Origin: Fomitopsis serialis
Taxonomy: Eukaryota > Basidiomycota > Agaricomycetes > Polyporales > Fomitopsidaceae
Length of the DNA: 15,380 bases
NCBI RefSeq assembly: GCF_022376445.1
Contig: NW_025955668.1
Coordinates: forward strand, 1-15,380
Direction of reading: 5' to 3'
Below the pieces are notes generated by a model, which was not told the DNA's origin, made no database searches, and saw only the letters and a program-made list of their open reading frames with translations. Position 1 is the stretch's first letter, and each line of letters starts with the position of its first letter. Position numbers and translations under genes: made by a program. This document shows positions 1-9,037 of this stretch, piece after piece.

Positions 1-968
1 TCCCTCACTAGCGTGATAGTATTGTACTACATACATACGTACATGAACACAACATGGAAACAGACGAAGGTCGAAGGTAGATCACCGGATATGCATCCAT
101 ACAGGGTGCAAATGAATGGGCCCACCGAGCAAACGGAGTATCATGAAGGTCCTCAAGCGACATTAGTGGACTCCTGTGGTTTCGTAAGGAAAGGCTCGCC
201 CTCAGGCCGCGAGCCTCCTGGTCATGCTGGCTTTCTCAGGAGACTTCGACTTAGCCTCCGGGCCAGAGGAGCGACGGAAGGATCGGGATTACTCTGCTCT
301 TTCCGTTGCTGCGGCTCCTCCCGTTGCCTTGCGATCGTTCCAACCACTGCCGTCTCTTGTTGCTTTGTATCCGTCCCTTCTCGCGCGCAGAAGAGATCTC
401 ATCTGAGTCGACGACGCGCCAGAGATAGTCTTCGGTGTCGGAGACAAAGAAAGCCGGTAGTCCGTACGCATACCTTGATCTCCAACCCGCCATGCGCAAC
501 GACCTCGGTACTTCATCTGTTGCAATTGGTAACCTCGATCTAAGACGTCAGTATCAATACCAACACACTCCAGCGACCTTGGACAGGACTCACTTCCGGA
601 GGAACGGCCGCTTAGAACCTGCGCGGGTAGGGACCCCTTGTGTCCGGTCGTCCTGAAATGTGGTCAGGCAATGCCACAGGCTAGTGACAAAGACATCGCT
701 TACTGATACGTATGATGAACGTATGCTTGCCACCGTCCAGTGAGCGCCTCGGAGTCGACAAACCTCGAGTCATCCTTCCCGAAGAGTTGCACAGTCACCA
801 TCTTGCTGTCAGGCAGCTAAGGCCAAGTCGTGTTCATCACACGCTGTACAGATTGCGCGGAGCATCTTACCAGTCTATTCGGAAGATGTTCTCGTCAGGC
901 CCAACCACCCGTTCTGTGTTCGCCGGCATTGATCTGGTCCTGGGTTGTTGGCGACACGAGCTCTCGAT
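1..968 (-). repeat. Inverted repeat arm A: sin3 exons 7-10 and 3' flank
   Basis: This 968-base stretch is the reverse complement of 8055-9037 (983 bases). Base 1 pairs with 9037 and base 968 with 8055. By eye I find about five substitutions. The 15-base length difference is fully explained by single bases missing from this arm, with no missing base in the other arm. It holds the last part of sin3 exon 7, exons 8-10, three introns and about 150 bases of 3' flank. The true outer edge cannot be seen because the window starts here. Confidence 0.95.
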
Positions 969-3900
969 CCCGACGGAGGAACTCGAAGAGTTCTTGGCTC
1001 TTGGCGTCGCTCAGTACGTTCTGGACCTACGAAGAGCTTAGGCACAGCTCCAGCGGAATAGCGTATAGCGACGCACCTGCTTGACAATGGCTCCCACCAC
1101 ACGGTCGACAGTGAAAATCTTGTATCCATTCTACATAAGTGAGTGAGCGAGTGCGTTGGGTCACAACGACAGCTGCGGACATACCTGCGGACCGAACATC
1201 CACCGCAGCTGGTCTTCGAACACAGCTTGCTCGAGCTCATTGTCGAAGAGCTTCTCGCACGACTCGAGCATGAGGGTGTAGAAGTGACGCGCGTTCGTTG
1301 CACGCTCGGGTAAGCTCCCTAGGTCAGTTGGGGTATGCCTCGGCCTTGTCACGGCCTTCGGATCGGCAGCTATCTTGTCAGCGAGGGCCCGGTAGTATAT
1401 CAACCTGGAGTATAGAAGCTGAGGAGGTGTTGAGCGAACCGCCAGCGGCAAATTGGGTTTAATATACCTCAAGCAAACGGAAGAAGACGTAGAACGTGGT
1501 ATTTGTGAAGAAGCTATACCGTCGTTTCGCAGGTTTCTCCCCAGTGGGACTACTTGGTCCAGCAGTAGCGCCGCCGTTCGAGGAACCCTGCTCCTGCGGA
1601 TGTTCTTCAGTATCGGTTTGCATCGCATCCGACGCCGCCGGCGACGCGAACCGCGACACGGATGGAGATCCTGTGCCCTGTGCGCGTGTTCGCCTGCTCG
1701 ACTTTGCCTGTTCGCTCTTCAGTAGCTTCTTCCGCAGATCACCGCCCGACCCAGCGCCGTTTGCCTTCCGCTTACCGAGGCGCACGGTCGCCAGCGGATC
1801 GGAGTCGTCTGTGGTGCTATCCACCTCCATGTCGGTCTCGCTCGTCTCTTGGTGAGGCACAAACGCAGCTTCGAACTGTGCAGAGTCGAGGACGAAGAAG
1901 GTCGGGATGAACGCCCGGAGGAAGGTCTCGATCTTCTTCCGATCCGCGACGTTTATCTGGCCTGACGTGCGATCCAAGAACGACAACGTGAGCTTCAGGG
2001 CGTCCTGAAGTATAGGTATGTCCTCGATGACGAACTCAAGTTGGTGGCGCGGCCTTGTCCGCGCAAACAACGGGTCGATGAGCGCTGCGCGTTTCGCCAT
2101 CTGCTCGTCGCGCGCAGCCTCGATCTGGCTGACGAACGCCTTGGTCGTGATCGCCTTCTTGTCCGTCGTCTTGAACGTGATGCCCTGGTAGTCGAGCGAC
2201 TTGTGGTAGTTCCGTGCGTCCACCTCGCGCCAGATCTTGTTCCACTCGCGCTGCGCCCGCCGCCACTCCTCGTGCTTCAGCTTCAGTCGGGAGAGTACGA
2301 CGGGGATCGCGAACGCAGGCACGTCTTGCATCGCTTGGTACACCTCGTAGCCGGCCTCGCGGCCGTAGATCTTTTTGAGCACTCGGAGGTGCACGCTCTT
2401 CCCTGCACCGCCGAGGTTGGGCTTCAGCTTGAAGTTGTTGCGCTCCTCGGGGGTCAGCTGGGCGATCTTGTTGTTGAGCGGCTCGAGCATGACGATCGTC
2501 CGGCTGATCGCCTCGATGTAGAAGTCGTACTCGTGGCGCTCCTCTTCGCTCCGAAGCAGAGCCTCTTCGTACACGTTCTTCCGATGCGTCGAGAAGCCCG
2601 TGTCTTCGCTCGCGAACGTCGGCTGAGAGATCCACTCATCATTCAGGACGGATTTGCACATCTCGTCGCGACCAGAGCATGTTACATTCACCTCCTGGTG
2701 TTGCGTCAGTTACTGTTGCGGCAAAGCAGACGTCTCGACTCACGTTTTGAGGGAGCTTCCTGTAGCTACCGTACCGGATGTTCAGCTGATTCCGACTAGG
2801 CCTCTCTAGTGCAACCATCGGGCGCGTCCACACATCGTCCGCGACAGCGATCCGGTCGCGCATCTCGTCCCACCCAAGGATCTCCATGAACTGCGCCATG
2901 AGCTCTCCATCCCCGAGGAAAGACCGTCCTTCACGAACGAGCCGCGCGGTGTCGATGATGTCTTGAGTGAAGAGGTTGACCAGCTTCAAAAATTCATTGT
3001 ACGCGTCCCTGTTATCCAGCGCGCGCTTGACGCGATCGAAGAACTGCGTCTCGTCGGCTGGACTTAGCGGCTGTGGTACCGGAGGCGCAACCACGGTCGG
3101 TGGTGGAACTTGCATAGCTGATCCAGAGGCTGCGTGATGGGAGTGCGCTTGAGATGCGTGTGGTCGACGTGGGGAAGATGGGCCCGCTGCTACTCGCTGC
3201 GAGACAGCTGGCGAGGGAGCGTCGCTGCCGTGAGCCTGCGAAGGCCGGGATCTCTTCGTCTGCTTCGTGCTTAGTTGGCAAATCGCAAACTACCAGATGC
3301 TCATACCTTGCTAGTGGCTGACTTCGTTACAGACTCCTTATCCTTGTCCTTCTTATCCTCCTTGTCCCGCTCCGCCACTTTCCGCTTCCTCTTTGGAGGC
3401 GCGGACGCCACAGACGCCGCCCCAGAAGCAGATCCCTCGCCCTTCTTCCTCGACTTGGGCTCCCCTGCGGGTGTTCCCGCCTTCCGACTCTCCTGGAGCT
3501 CGGCCAACTTCGCGAGCTCGACTTCCTTCAAATGCTTGTCCGGTAAAAACTCGAGAAAGTCTTTCATGAGGCTCGGCGCATCCGCGAACAGCTTCCCCAG
3601 GCGCGGCACGACCTCGCCCTGAGCGTATCCCGCGGAAAGAAACGCCACCGCCCAGTGTTCGAGCTCACGGACTTCGTGTGTGGAGATGCCGCCACCCGTC
3701 TTGGGATTCAGGATCTCGAGGAATCGCCGATATTTGTCTGGGTCGTTCACGTACCGTGTCTTCACACGATGGACGTATGCAAGTGCGGGCTCCAGGTTGA
3801 CGTCGGGCATCGGAGAGGGTGCGGCGGCGTGTTCATTCTCCGGAGGGACGTTGGGACGGGCGCTGCTGAAGCCAAACGTGAACGCGCCATTGGTGGTTTG

Positions 3901-5008
3901 GGTGGTAGTTCCTGCGGGAGTGGTGACTGTGATCGAATTGGGGTTTTGCGCATCTGTCGTGCAGTCGATGCGGTAGCCGGTGGGAAGGAAGGTGTTGAAT
4001 CCCTGGATCAGCGTTGGGTGTCCGTGAAATAGGTTTGATACGCGCTCGATGACCCCTGGTGTGTCGATACTGTTCAAAAGTGACGCGTCAGTGAATGTCT
4101 ACCACGACGGAAGTTGCAGAGCACAGGGTCCATAACGTAGGGTTCCTCGCCACACGTGTATTCCGAGAGTGATCGAGGAAGCCAAGAGAGAATGCATTGA
4201 ACACGCTGAGGGCGTGTACTGTAGCATTTCGACCTTAGGTTCACGGGGTGTGACCTGTGATCAATGAACTAACAGCTAAGTCCACGTCGTCGGGCCCCAA
4301 GCCTTTCAAACACTCATAGGCAGAGTCTAGCAGGTTTGATGTGGGATCACGCCGGATGCAGCGGGATTCGACGACCAGGCTGAGCCAGGCAGCCGCAACC
4401 TTGGCTATGGTGGCCGAGGTTGAGCGGCTCAGTGTCCGGATCACTGGACACCAACGTCCGGCGACCTCCGCTCCTATACGCACTTTTTGTGCGGGGCCCG
4501 AAAATGTGGACCTAGCTGTAAGGTCGAAATGCCACAGTATAACCATGGCTAGAGCGAAGGGGGTGTGGCTTAACGGCGGGTTGCCGGAGGGTTGGCATAT
4601 GCCTTCCGAGATGCCGCTGCAGGCTAGAGCAAACAGTTGGAAGGGATGCAGAGCGCATACCCTTTGGAGACGTAAGAACACGCACATTTGACTCTTGAAA
4701 TCCTTCATGATGTCCAGGAAGCGATTGTACACCTCTGGCTTGTCCTGGAACTTCATCTTGACAGAGTCAAGGTAGGTCAACGCGTCCGTGACATTCAGCT
4801 GGCGTTCTACGCCCATACTCTGGGGTACAGAGCCAGCAAAGTGCTGAGGCATAGAGATATCCGCAGGGGCATCCTGAGTGAACGATGGCTCAGTTGGTTC
4901 AGAATTTTGTTTCGGGTCCGCCTTGACTGAGAGTAGCGAAGTAGCCTCAGAGCTAGGTCCAGCAGCTGTCTGGTCACCTACGCTCGCATTCTGAGCATGT
5001 TCCGACAT
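153..5008 (-). CDS. sin3: Sin3 transcriptional co-repressor, ten exons; last exons frameshifted as written
   Basis: Sin3 is the nuclear scaffold of the Rpd3/HDAC complex. Proposed exons: 5008-4686, 4069-3307, 3259-2744, 2694-1468, 1418-1185, 1130-1077, 1026-871, 816-704, 652-594 and 539-153; frames agree across exons 1-6 (1039 codons). PAH1 is at about residues 71-140 ([13 protein letters not shown], then [18 protein letters not shown]), PAH2 at about 200-285 and PAH3 at about 431-495 ([20 protein letters not shown]). The HDAC-interaction region begins at about 515 and runs through [16 protein letters not shown]. The C-terminal region includes [12 protein letters not shown] and [17 protein letters not shown]. 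Intron 1 (4685-4070) is 616 nt and carries an inverted-repeat element; the others are 47-54 nt. In exon 7 two missing bases near 920-928 bring a stop soon after TTQDQIN, and more single-base losses follow. With these bases present, as in the copy at 8055-8885, the protein would be about 1280 residues, ending at 153. Family identity is secure; the state of the 3' end is not. Confidence 0.93.
4219..4237 (+). repeat. Left terminal inverted repeat of the intron element
   Basis: The 19-base repeat matches the reverse complement of 4519-4537 at 18 of 19 positions (A versus G at the fifth base). A TA dinucleotide immediately precedes it. Confidence 0.8.
4519..4537 (-). repeat. Right terminal inverted repeat of the intron element
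   Basis: This is the partner of 4219-4237 and is followed directly by TA. The match can be stretched outward by a few bases (TGTA on the left, TATA on the right), so the exact edge is uncertain by two to four bases. Confidence 0.8.
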
Positions 5009-5443
5009 CGCAGGGAGGACGAGTGAAAGGGGATTGAGCGCGCCCAGGTCGCGGCGATGAAGCTGGGGCTGCGAGGTATGCTAAGCGCCGACGGTCGCGC
5101 TGCCTCCCGCACGTGATCTCGATCACTTCGCAATGGGCGCCTAATACTTGTTCATCTCGATTCTCGAAGTCATCGACGGTCGGAGTCCTACTACTTACCG
5201 TCACAAACTAATTTCACTACACAACGCCAGTATTATTCAGTACGTGGCATTGTGAAATGTGGAATCGTATCTCTCCAGCCACTGACTCTACGTAGTCGAC
5301 CCTTTCTTCGCTCCTCCTGCAAACGGACCTTCAAGGTCGACTCGGATTCAGACAGCCTCGTTTTTGTGTAAGCTCCCACTAAGAGCTTGTCCTTAGGAGT
5401 CGACTGAAAATTTCGGTGTCCATCCACACAGTATCTCTGAGCT
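5009..5443. promoter_or_regulatory. Divergent intergenic region between sin3 and the BTB gene
   Basis: The 435 bases separate the sin3 start (minus) from the BTB start (plus) and must hold both promoters and 5' leaders. A palindromic E-box, CACGTG, sits at 5110-5115. No convincing TATA box was seen for either gene. The reading frames here are not protein-like. The role of the E-box is inferred from its sequence alone. Confidence 0.5.
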
Positions 5444-6551
5444 ATGTCTGTGAACTCTCGAAAGTCGCGCAAGCGAGCGCGCGCCGACATCGACTCGGAA
5501 GATGAGTCGTCGGCGGCAATGGCGGCGAAGGAAGACTTGAAGCACGACGACCAAGTATGGTTCGACGACGGCAACGTAGTGCTCGTCGCAGAAAGCATCG
5601 CATTCTGCATTCACCGAGGCTTGTTATCGCTGCACTCGGAAGTGTTCCGCGGCATGTTCACAATGCCGCCCCCTGAGAACGAAGAGACTGTGGCCGGATG
5701 TCCTGTCGTCCGAGTCTCCGACGCAGCTCAAGAAATGCGATATATGCTGTGGGCACTGTACAATGGCAGAGCGTAGGCGAAGCAGCCCTCTGTGTACCTA
5801 TCAGCTTACGGATAATGATTTAAGATTTCGAAATCCTCGAGCGCAGGTTCCATTCAAGGTCGTCGCGGCTCTCCTTCGCTTGGCGCATAAATATCAAATC
5901 ACTTACCTCCGGGAGGAGGCGCTGGCCAGAATCAAGACCGTCTATGTTGACGACTCTTTGGACTTCATGACCGAGGAATGCCCATCGCACCCACTTCTCA
6001 CGTACGAAGAGGAAGACGCCTTCGATGTTGTTCAGCTGGCTCATTTAACCGACACACCGTCACTTCTCCCCGCCGCGTTATACCTCTGCTGTGAGACCGA
6101 GCCATTCTGGGAGCCAACAAACATCATCAAGAGTTTCCTCTCGAAAAGGGATGAAGAGCCGTACAATCTTCTGTCCCAGGAGGATGTTTTCCGGTGTCTT
6201 GCTGCGCGTCCCCAGCTTGTGGAAGCGAGGTTAGCGGTGTTCAGCTATATCTTTTCAGACGCAGGGGGCATGCAGTGTAGAGCCTCTGGGCTTTGTCGTG
6301 GAGCCCTCGCTTTTATCAAGAATAGGTTCTTTGAGGCTCAGTCAGAGGTCCCAGAATGGCCTGTCAGAATTGATTGCCTATATCCGCGCGCGGACGACGT
6401 CATGAGCGACACATGCTACTCAGGCCAATATTCCTTCTGCTCCTCCTGCCAGACGTATTTCAAGGGGAGGGACAAAGACATACGGGAAAGAATCTGGTCG
6501 GACTTGCCGAGTTACTTCGGTTTGGACATACCAGGTTGGGTGAAGCACTGA
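5444..6551 (+). CDS. BTB/POZ domain protein, two exons
   Basis: Proposed exons are 5444-5772 and 5825-6551, giving 351 residues. The 52-nt intron (GT at 5773, AG at 5824) joins YNGRA to FRNPRAQVPFKVV in frame and restores a continuous BTB fold. Residues 1-33 are basic and then acidic, with RKSRKRARADIDSEDE suggesting nuclear targeting. The BTB domain runs from about 35 to 145: DDQVWFDDGNVVLVAESIAFCIHRGLLSLHSEVFRGMF, then the helical VAALLRLAHKYQITYLREEAL. The C-terminal part carries CYSGQYSFCSSC near residue 300, a Cys arrangement of the kind seen in large Agaricomycete BTB families. BTB domains mediate protein-protein contacts, often as adaptors. No MATH, Kelch or zinc-finger DNA-binding domain is present, so the partner and role are unknown. 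The gene is divergent from sin3. Confidence 0.85.
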
Positions 6552-6895
6552 TGGCTCGTGATGGTAGGTGATCATACCTCCACCAAGCGCTTCCTGACGA
6601 TTTCTTTGCTAGGGCGGATTTGGCAGTCTCTGACGTTGAGTTTTTTTGCCGCTCTGGCTCATCTACGCATGTCCTGTTGATGTGCGGTTTGTTAAACCTG
6701 CTTCATGTGTCAACCAACCAAATATCTATCCTCGCACACGCAAACAACTTACACAAGAATAGGGCGGGTCCACGTCTCATTGATCATTGCCGATTGATGG
6801 AAGCCCTAGCGCATCGGGATGTCGGTGTCGTTCACAGAACATTCGATTCGCACAGAACATCTCATCTCATACAACCAGTTGACAGACGTCACCGA
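6552..6895. other. Intergenic, 3' of the BTB gene
   Basis: These 344 bases lie between the BTB stop codon and the edge of the mosaic. No gene was recognised. A 10-base word, CACAGAACAT, occurs twice within 30 bases near 6835-6860. The rest has no visible structure. Confidence 0.5.
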
Positions 6896-7505
6896 CTCGA
6901 GCTGCGTATGACGGACAATCCTCAGAACCCGCCGTCGGGCTGGTAAGCAATGATCAATCGCCACTTCTCATCATCCTTCTTCTTTCCCTTGCGAGCCTTT
7001 CGCTCGTTCTTCCGCTCCTTCTTTCGCTCCTCCTCCCGTGCTTTGCGCTCGTCTTTCTGTGCTTTGCGCTCGGCCTTCCGCGCTCTGCGCTCCTGCCGTC
7101 TCTGATCCTTCGTCGCATGTCTCCCGCCAACCTGTTTGTGACCTTCATCTTCGGAACTGCTTGAGCCACTGCTGTCATCCTCGTGCACGGTCGCGTCTGG
7201 CGGGGGTGCACCGTCAGGTCCGTTATAGGTCCACGAATCCTTAGCAAGGACGACGGTCATCCTCCGCGGATGGAAGAAATACTGTTGAGCGACGTCATGT
7301 ACCGCGCAACACTTTAAATGTTCATCGACACTCGCCACGTTGCACAGATCGATCAACTCGCCCACAGCGCCAGTTTTCTTGTTCCTCATTACATGCTCGA
7401 TTCCCTTCGTCACCAGGATGCCTTCGCCGTGGCGTACATCAGTATAGGACTCGGACCCAAGTCCATGCGAGAGCTACTCACCCGTGAGTCCGGCATGCAT
7501 AGATA
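6896..7505 (-). repeat. Direct repeat: duplicated 3' end of gene X (mosaic piece 1)
   Basis: This matches 13404-14010 in the same orientation. Both copies begin at CTCGAGCTGCGTATGACG and end at GCATGCATAGATA. The 57-nt intron differs at nine positions, all transitions. The 13404 copy continues into upstream exons of the same gene and this one does not, so this is the derived copy. Confidence 0.93.
6922..7505 (-). pseudogene. Truncated gene X copy: last exons only
   Basis: Read on the minus strand it gives MHAGLTG, a short intron, then ILVTKGIEHVMRNKKTGAVG, ELIDLCN, a 57-nt intron (GT...CAACAG), YFFHPRRMTVVLAK, an acidic Ser-rich stretch, and a highly charged tail of Lys, Arg and Glu ending WRLIIAYQPDGGF. 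The frame is open through all of it. The same region at 13430-14010 carries upstream exons; here they are replaced by a sin3 fragment in the opposite orientation. It therefore has no start codon or promoter of its own. The tail (ERKAQKDERKAREEERKKER and similar) could form a single charged helix. One change of note: the family's LIDxWN reads LIDLCN here. Function unknown. Confidence 0.75.
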
Positions 7506-7513
7506 CCACTGGG

Positions 7514-8054
7514 CAAGCATTTGAAGGAGGTCGAGCTCGCGAAGTTGGCCCAGCTACAGGAGAGTCGGAAGGCGGGAACACCCGCAGGGGAGCCCAAGTC
7601 GAGGAAGAAGGGCGAAGGATCTGCTTCTGGGGCGGCGGTCCGCGCCTCCAACGAGGAAGCGGAAAGTGGCGGAGCGGGACAAGGAGGATAAGAAGGACAA
7701 GGATAAGGAGTCTGTAACGAAGTCAGCCACTAGCAAGGTATGAACATCTGGTAGTACGTGATTCGCTAATTAATCACGAAGCAGACGAAGAGATCCCGGC
7801 CTTCGCAGGCTCACGGCAGCGACGCTCCCTCGCCAGCTGTCTCGCAGCGAGTAGCAGCGGGCCCATCTTCCCCACGTCGACCACACGCATCTCAAGCGCA
7901 CTCACGCAGCCTCTGGATCAGCTATGCAAGTTCCACCACCGACCATGGTTGCGCCTCCGGTACCACAGCCGCTAAGTCCACCCGACGAGACGCAGTTCTT
8001 CGATCGCGTCAAACACGCGCTGGATAATAGGGACGCGTACAATGAATTTTTGAA
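7514..8054 (+). pseudogene. sin3 fragment: end of exon 2, intron 2, part of exon 3 (mosaic piece 2)
   Basis: It is the reverse complement of sin3 at about 3534-2991, so it encodes in the plus direction. It holds the PAH2-PAH3 linker and the start of PAH3 ([20 protein letters not shown], then [24 protein letters not shown]). Compared with the source it lacks 8 bases near 7636 and 5 bases near 7905, both frame-breaking, and has about ten exon substitutions in 496 bases. Intron 2 (7738-7784) keeps its 47-nt length and GT-AG ends but differs at eight positions. It stops in mid-exon at 8054. With frameshifts, no start and an out-of-frame junction it cannot make Sin3. Confidence 0.9.
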
Positions 8055-8885
8055 ATCGAGAACTCGTGTCGCCAACAACTCAGGACCAGATCAATGCCCG
8101 GCGGAACACAGAACGGGTGGTTGGGCCTGACGAGAACATCTTCCGAATAGACTGGGTAAGATGCTCCGCGCAATCTGTACAGCGTGTTGATGAACACGAC
8201 TTGGCCTTAGCTGCCTGACAGCAAGATGGTGACTGTGCAACTCTTCGGGAAGGATGACTCGAGGTTTGTCGACTCCGAGGCGCTCACTGGACGGTGGCAA
8301 GCATACGTTCAATCATACGTATCAGTAAGCGATGTCTTTGTCACTAGCCTGTGGCATTGCCTGACCACAATTTCAGGACGACCGGACACAAGGGGTCCCT
8401 ACCCGCGCAGGTTCTAAGCGGCCGTTCCTCCGGAAGTGAGTCCTGTCCAAGGTCGCTGGAGTGTGTTTGGTATTGATACTGACGTCTTTAGATCGAGGTT
8501 ACCAATTGCAACAGATGAAGTACCCGAGGTCGTTGCGCATGGCGGGTTGGAGATCAAGGTATGCGTACGGACGTACCGGCTCTTCTTTGTCTCCGACACC
8601 GAAGACTATCTGTGGCGCGTCGTCGACTCAGATGAGATCTCTTCTGCGCGCGAGAAGGGACGGATACAAAGCAATAAGAGACGGCAGTGGTTGGAACGAT
8701 TCGCAAGGCAACGGGAGGAGCCGCAGCAACGGAAAGAGCAGAGTAATCCCGATCCTTCCGTCGCTCCTCCTGGCCCGGAGGCTAAGTCGAAGTCTCCTGA
8801 AGAAAGCCAGCATGACCAGGAGGCTCCGCGGCCTGAGGGCGAGCCTTTCCTTACGAAACCACAGGAGTCCACTAATGTCGCTTGA
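8055..8885 (+). pseudogene. sin3 fragment: exons 7 (part) to 10, frame intact to the stop (mosaic piece 3)
   Basis: Exon pieces are 8055-8155, 8211-8324, 8377-8435 and 8492-8885, with introns of 52-56 nt. Together they encode the Sin3 C-terminal region without a break: [51 protein letters not shown], then [20 protein letters not shown] and a Pro/Glu-rich tail ending QESTNVA. It is joined at 8054/8055 to exon 3 but one base out of frame, so the chimera would stop at 8130. This is the only copy in the window in which the Sin3 C-terminus reads cleanly. If the breaks in arm A are sequencing errors, the two copies encode almost the same protein segment. Confidence 0.88.
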
Positions 8886-9037
8886 GGACCTTCATGATAC
8901 TCCGTTTGCTCGGTGGGCCCATTCATTTGCACCCTGTATGGATGCATATCCGGTGATCTACCTTCGACCCTCGTCTGTTTCCATGTTGTGTTCATGTACG
9001 TATGTATGTAGTACAATACTATCACGCTAGTGAGGGA
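8055..9037 (+). repeat. Inverted repeat arm B (partner of 1-968)
   Basis: It is 983 bases, matching the complement of 1-968 base for base apart from about five substitutions and 15 single bases present only here. It includes about 150 bases of sin3 3' flank beyond the stop codon at 8883-8885. The match may continue past 9037, because the partner runs off the window. Confidence 0.95.

Larger units (their letters stand above)
4219..4537. mobile_element. TIR element (MITE-like) inside sin3 intron 1
   Basis: A 319-bp segment is bounded by 19-bp terminal inverted repeats: CTGTAGCATTTCGACCTTA at 4219-4237 and its complement TAAGGTCGAAATGCCACAG at 4519-4537, with one mismatch. It is flanked by TA at 4217-4218 and at 4538-4539, the target-site duplication expected of Tc1/mariner-type transposition. 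Just inside the repeats a second short motif matches in inverted form (GGTTCAC on the left, GGTCCAC on the right). There is no transposase-like reading frame, so it would be non-autonomous. The interior contains small hairpins at 4432-4451 and 4479-4493. It lies wholly within intron 1 and explains about half of that intron's unusual length. The superfamily assignment rests only on the TA duplication and is inferred. Confidence 0.75.

Noticed and set aside
875..1303. 142-codon minus-strand open frame
   Set aside because: It is a shadow frame of sin3 exons 5-7. The true frames there give recognisable Sin3 sequence.
4241..4690. Long minus-strand open frame through sin3 intron 1
   Set aside because: It is a read-through of exon 1 into the intron. 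The splice from 4686 to 4069 restores PAH1 exactly, and the frame spans the TIR element and looks like no known protein.
6896..8054. Repeat-induced point mutation (RIP) as the cause of divergence between copies
   Set aside because: Most changes are transitions, but they run in both directions between the copies, with no consistent C-to-T bias or creation of stops. No directional RIP signal is seen.
8990..9037. CTAG followed by T near the mosaic's right edge, resembling a Helitron 3' end
   Set aside because: The same bases occur in the resident sin3 3' flank (1-45), so they were copied with it. The upstream hairpin is weak and no matching 5' end was found.
1..9037. Simple read-through (missed adapter) palindrome artefact
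   Set aside because: The copies are separated by unique genes, the second lacks 2 kb of sin3, and the exon 2-3 piece has real substitutions and 17% intron divergence. A pure artefact would give a continuous mirror image.
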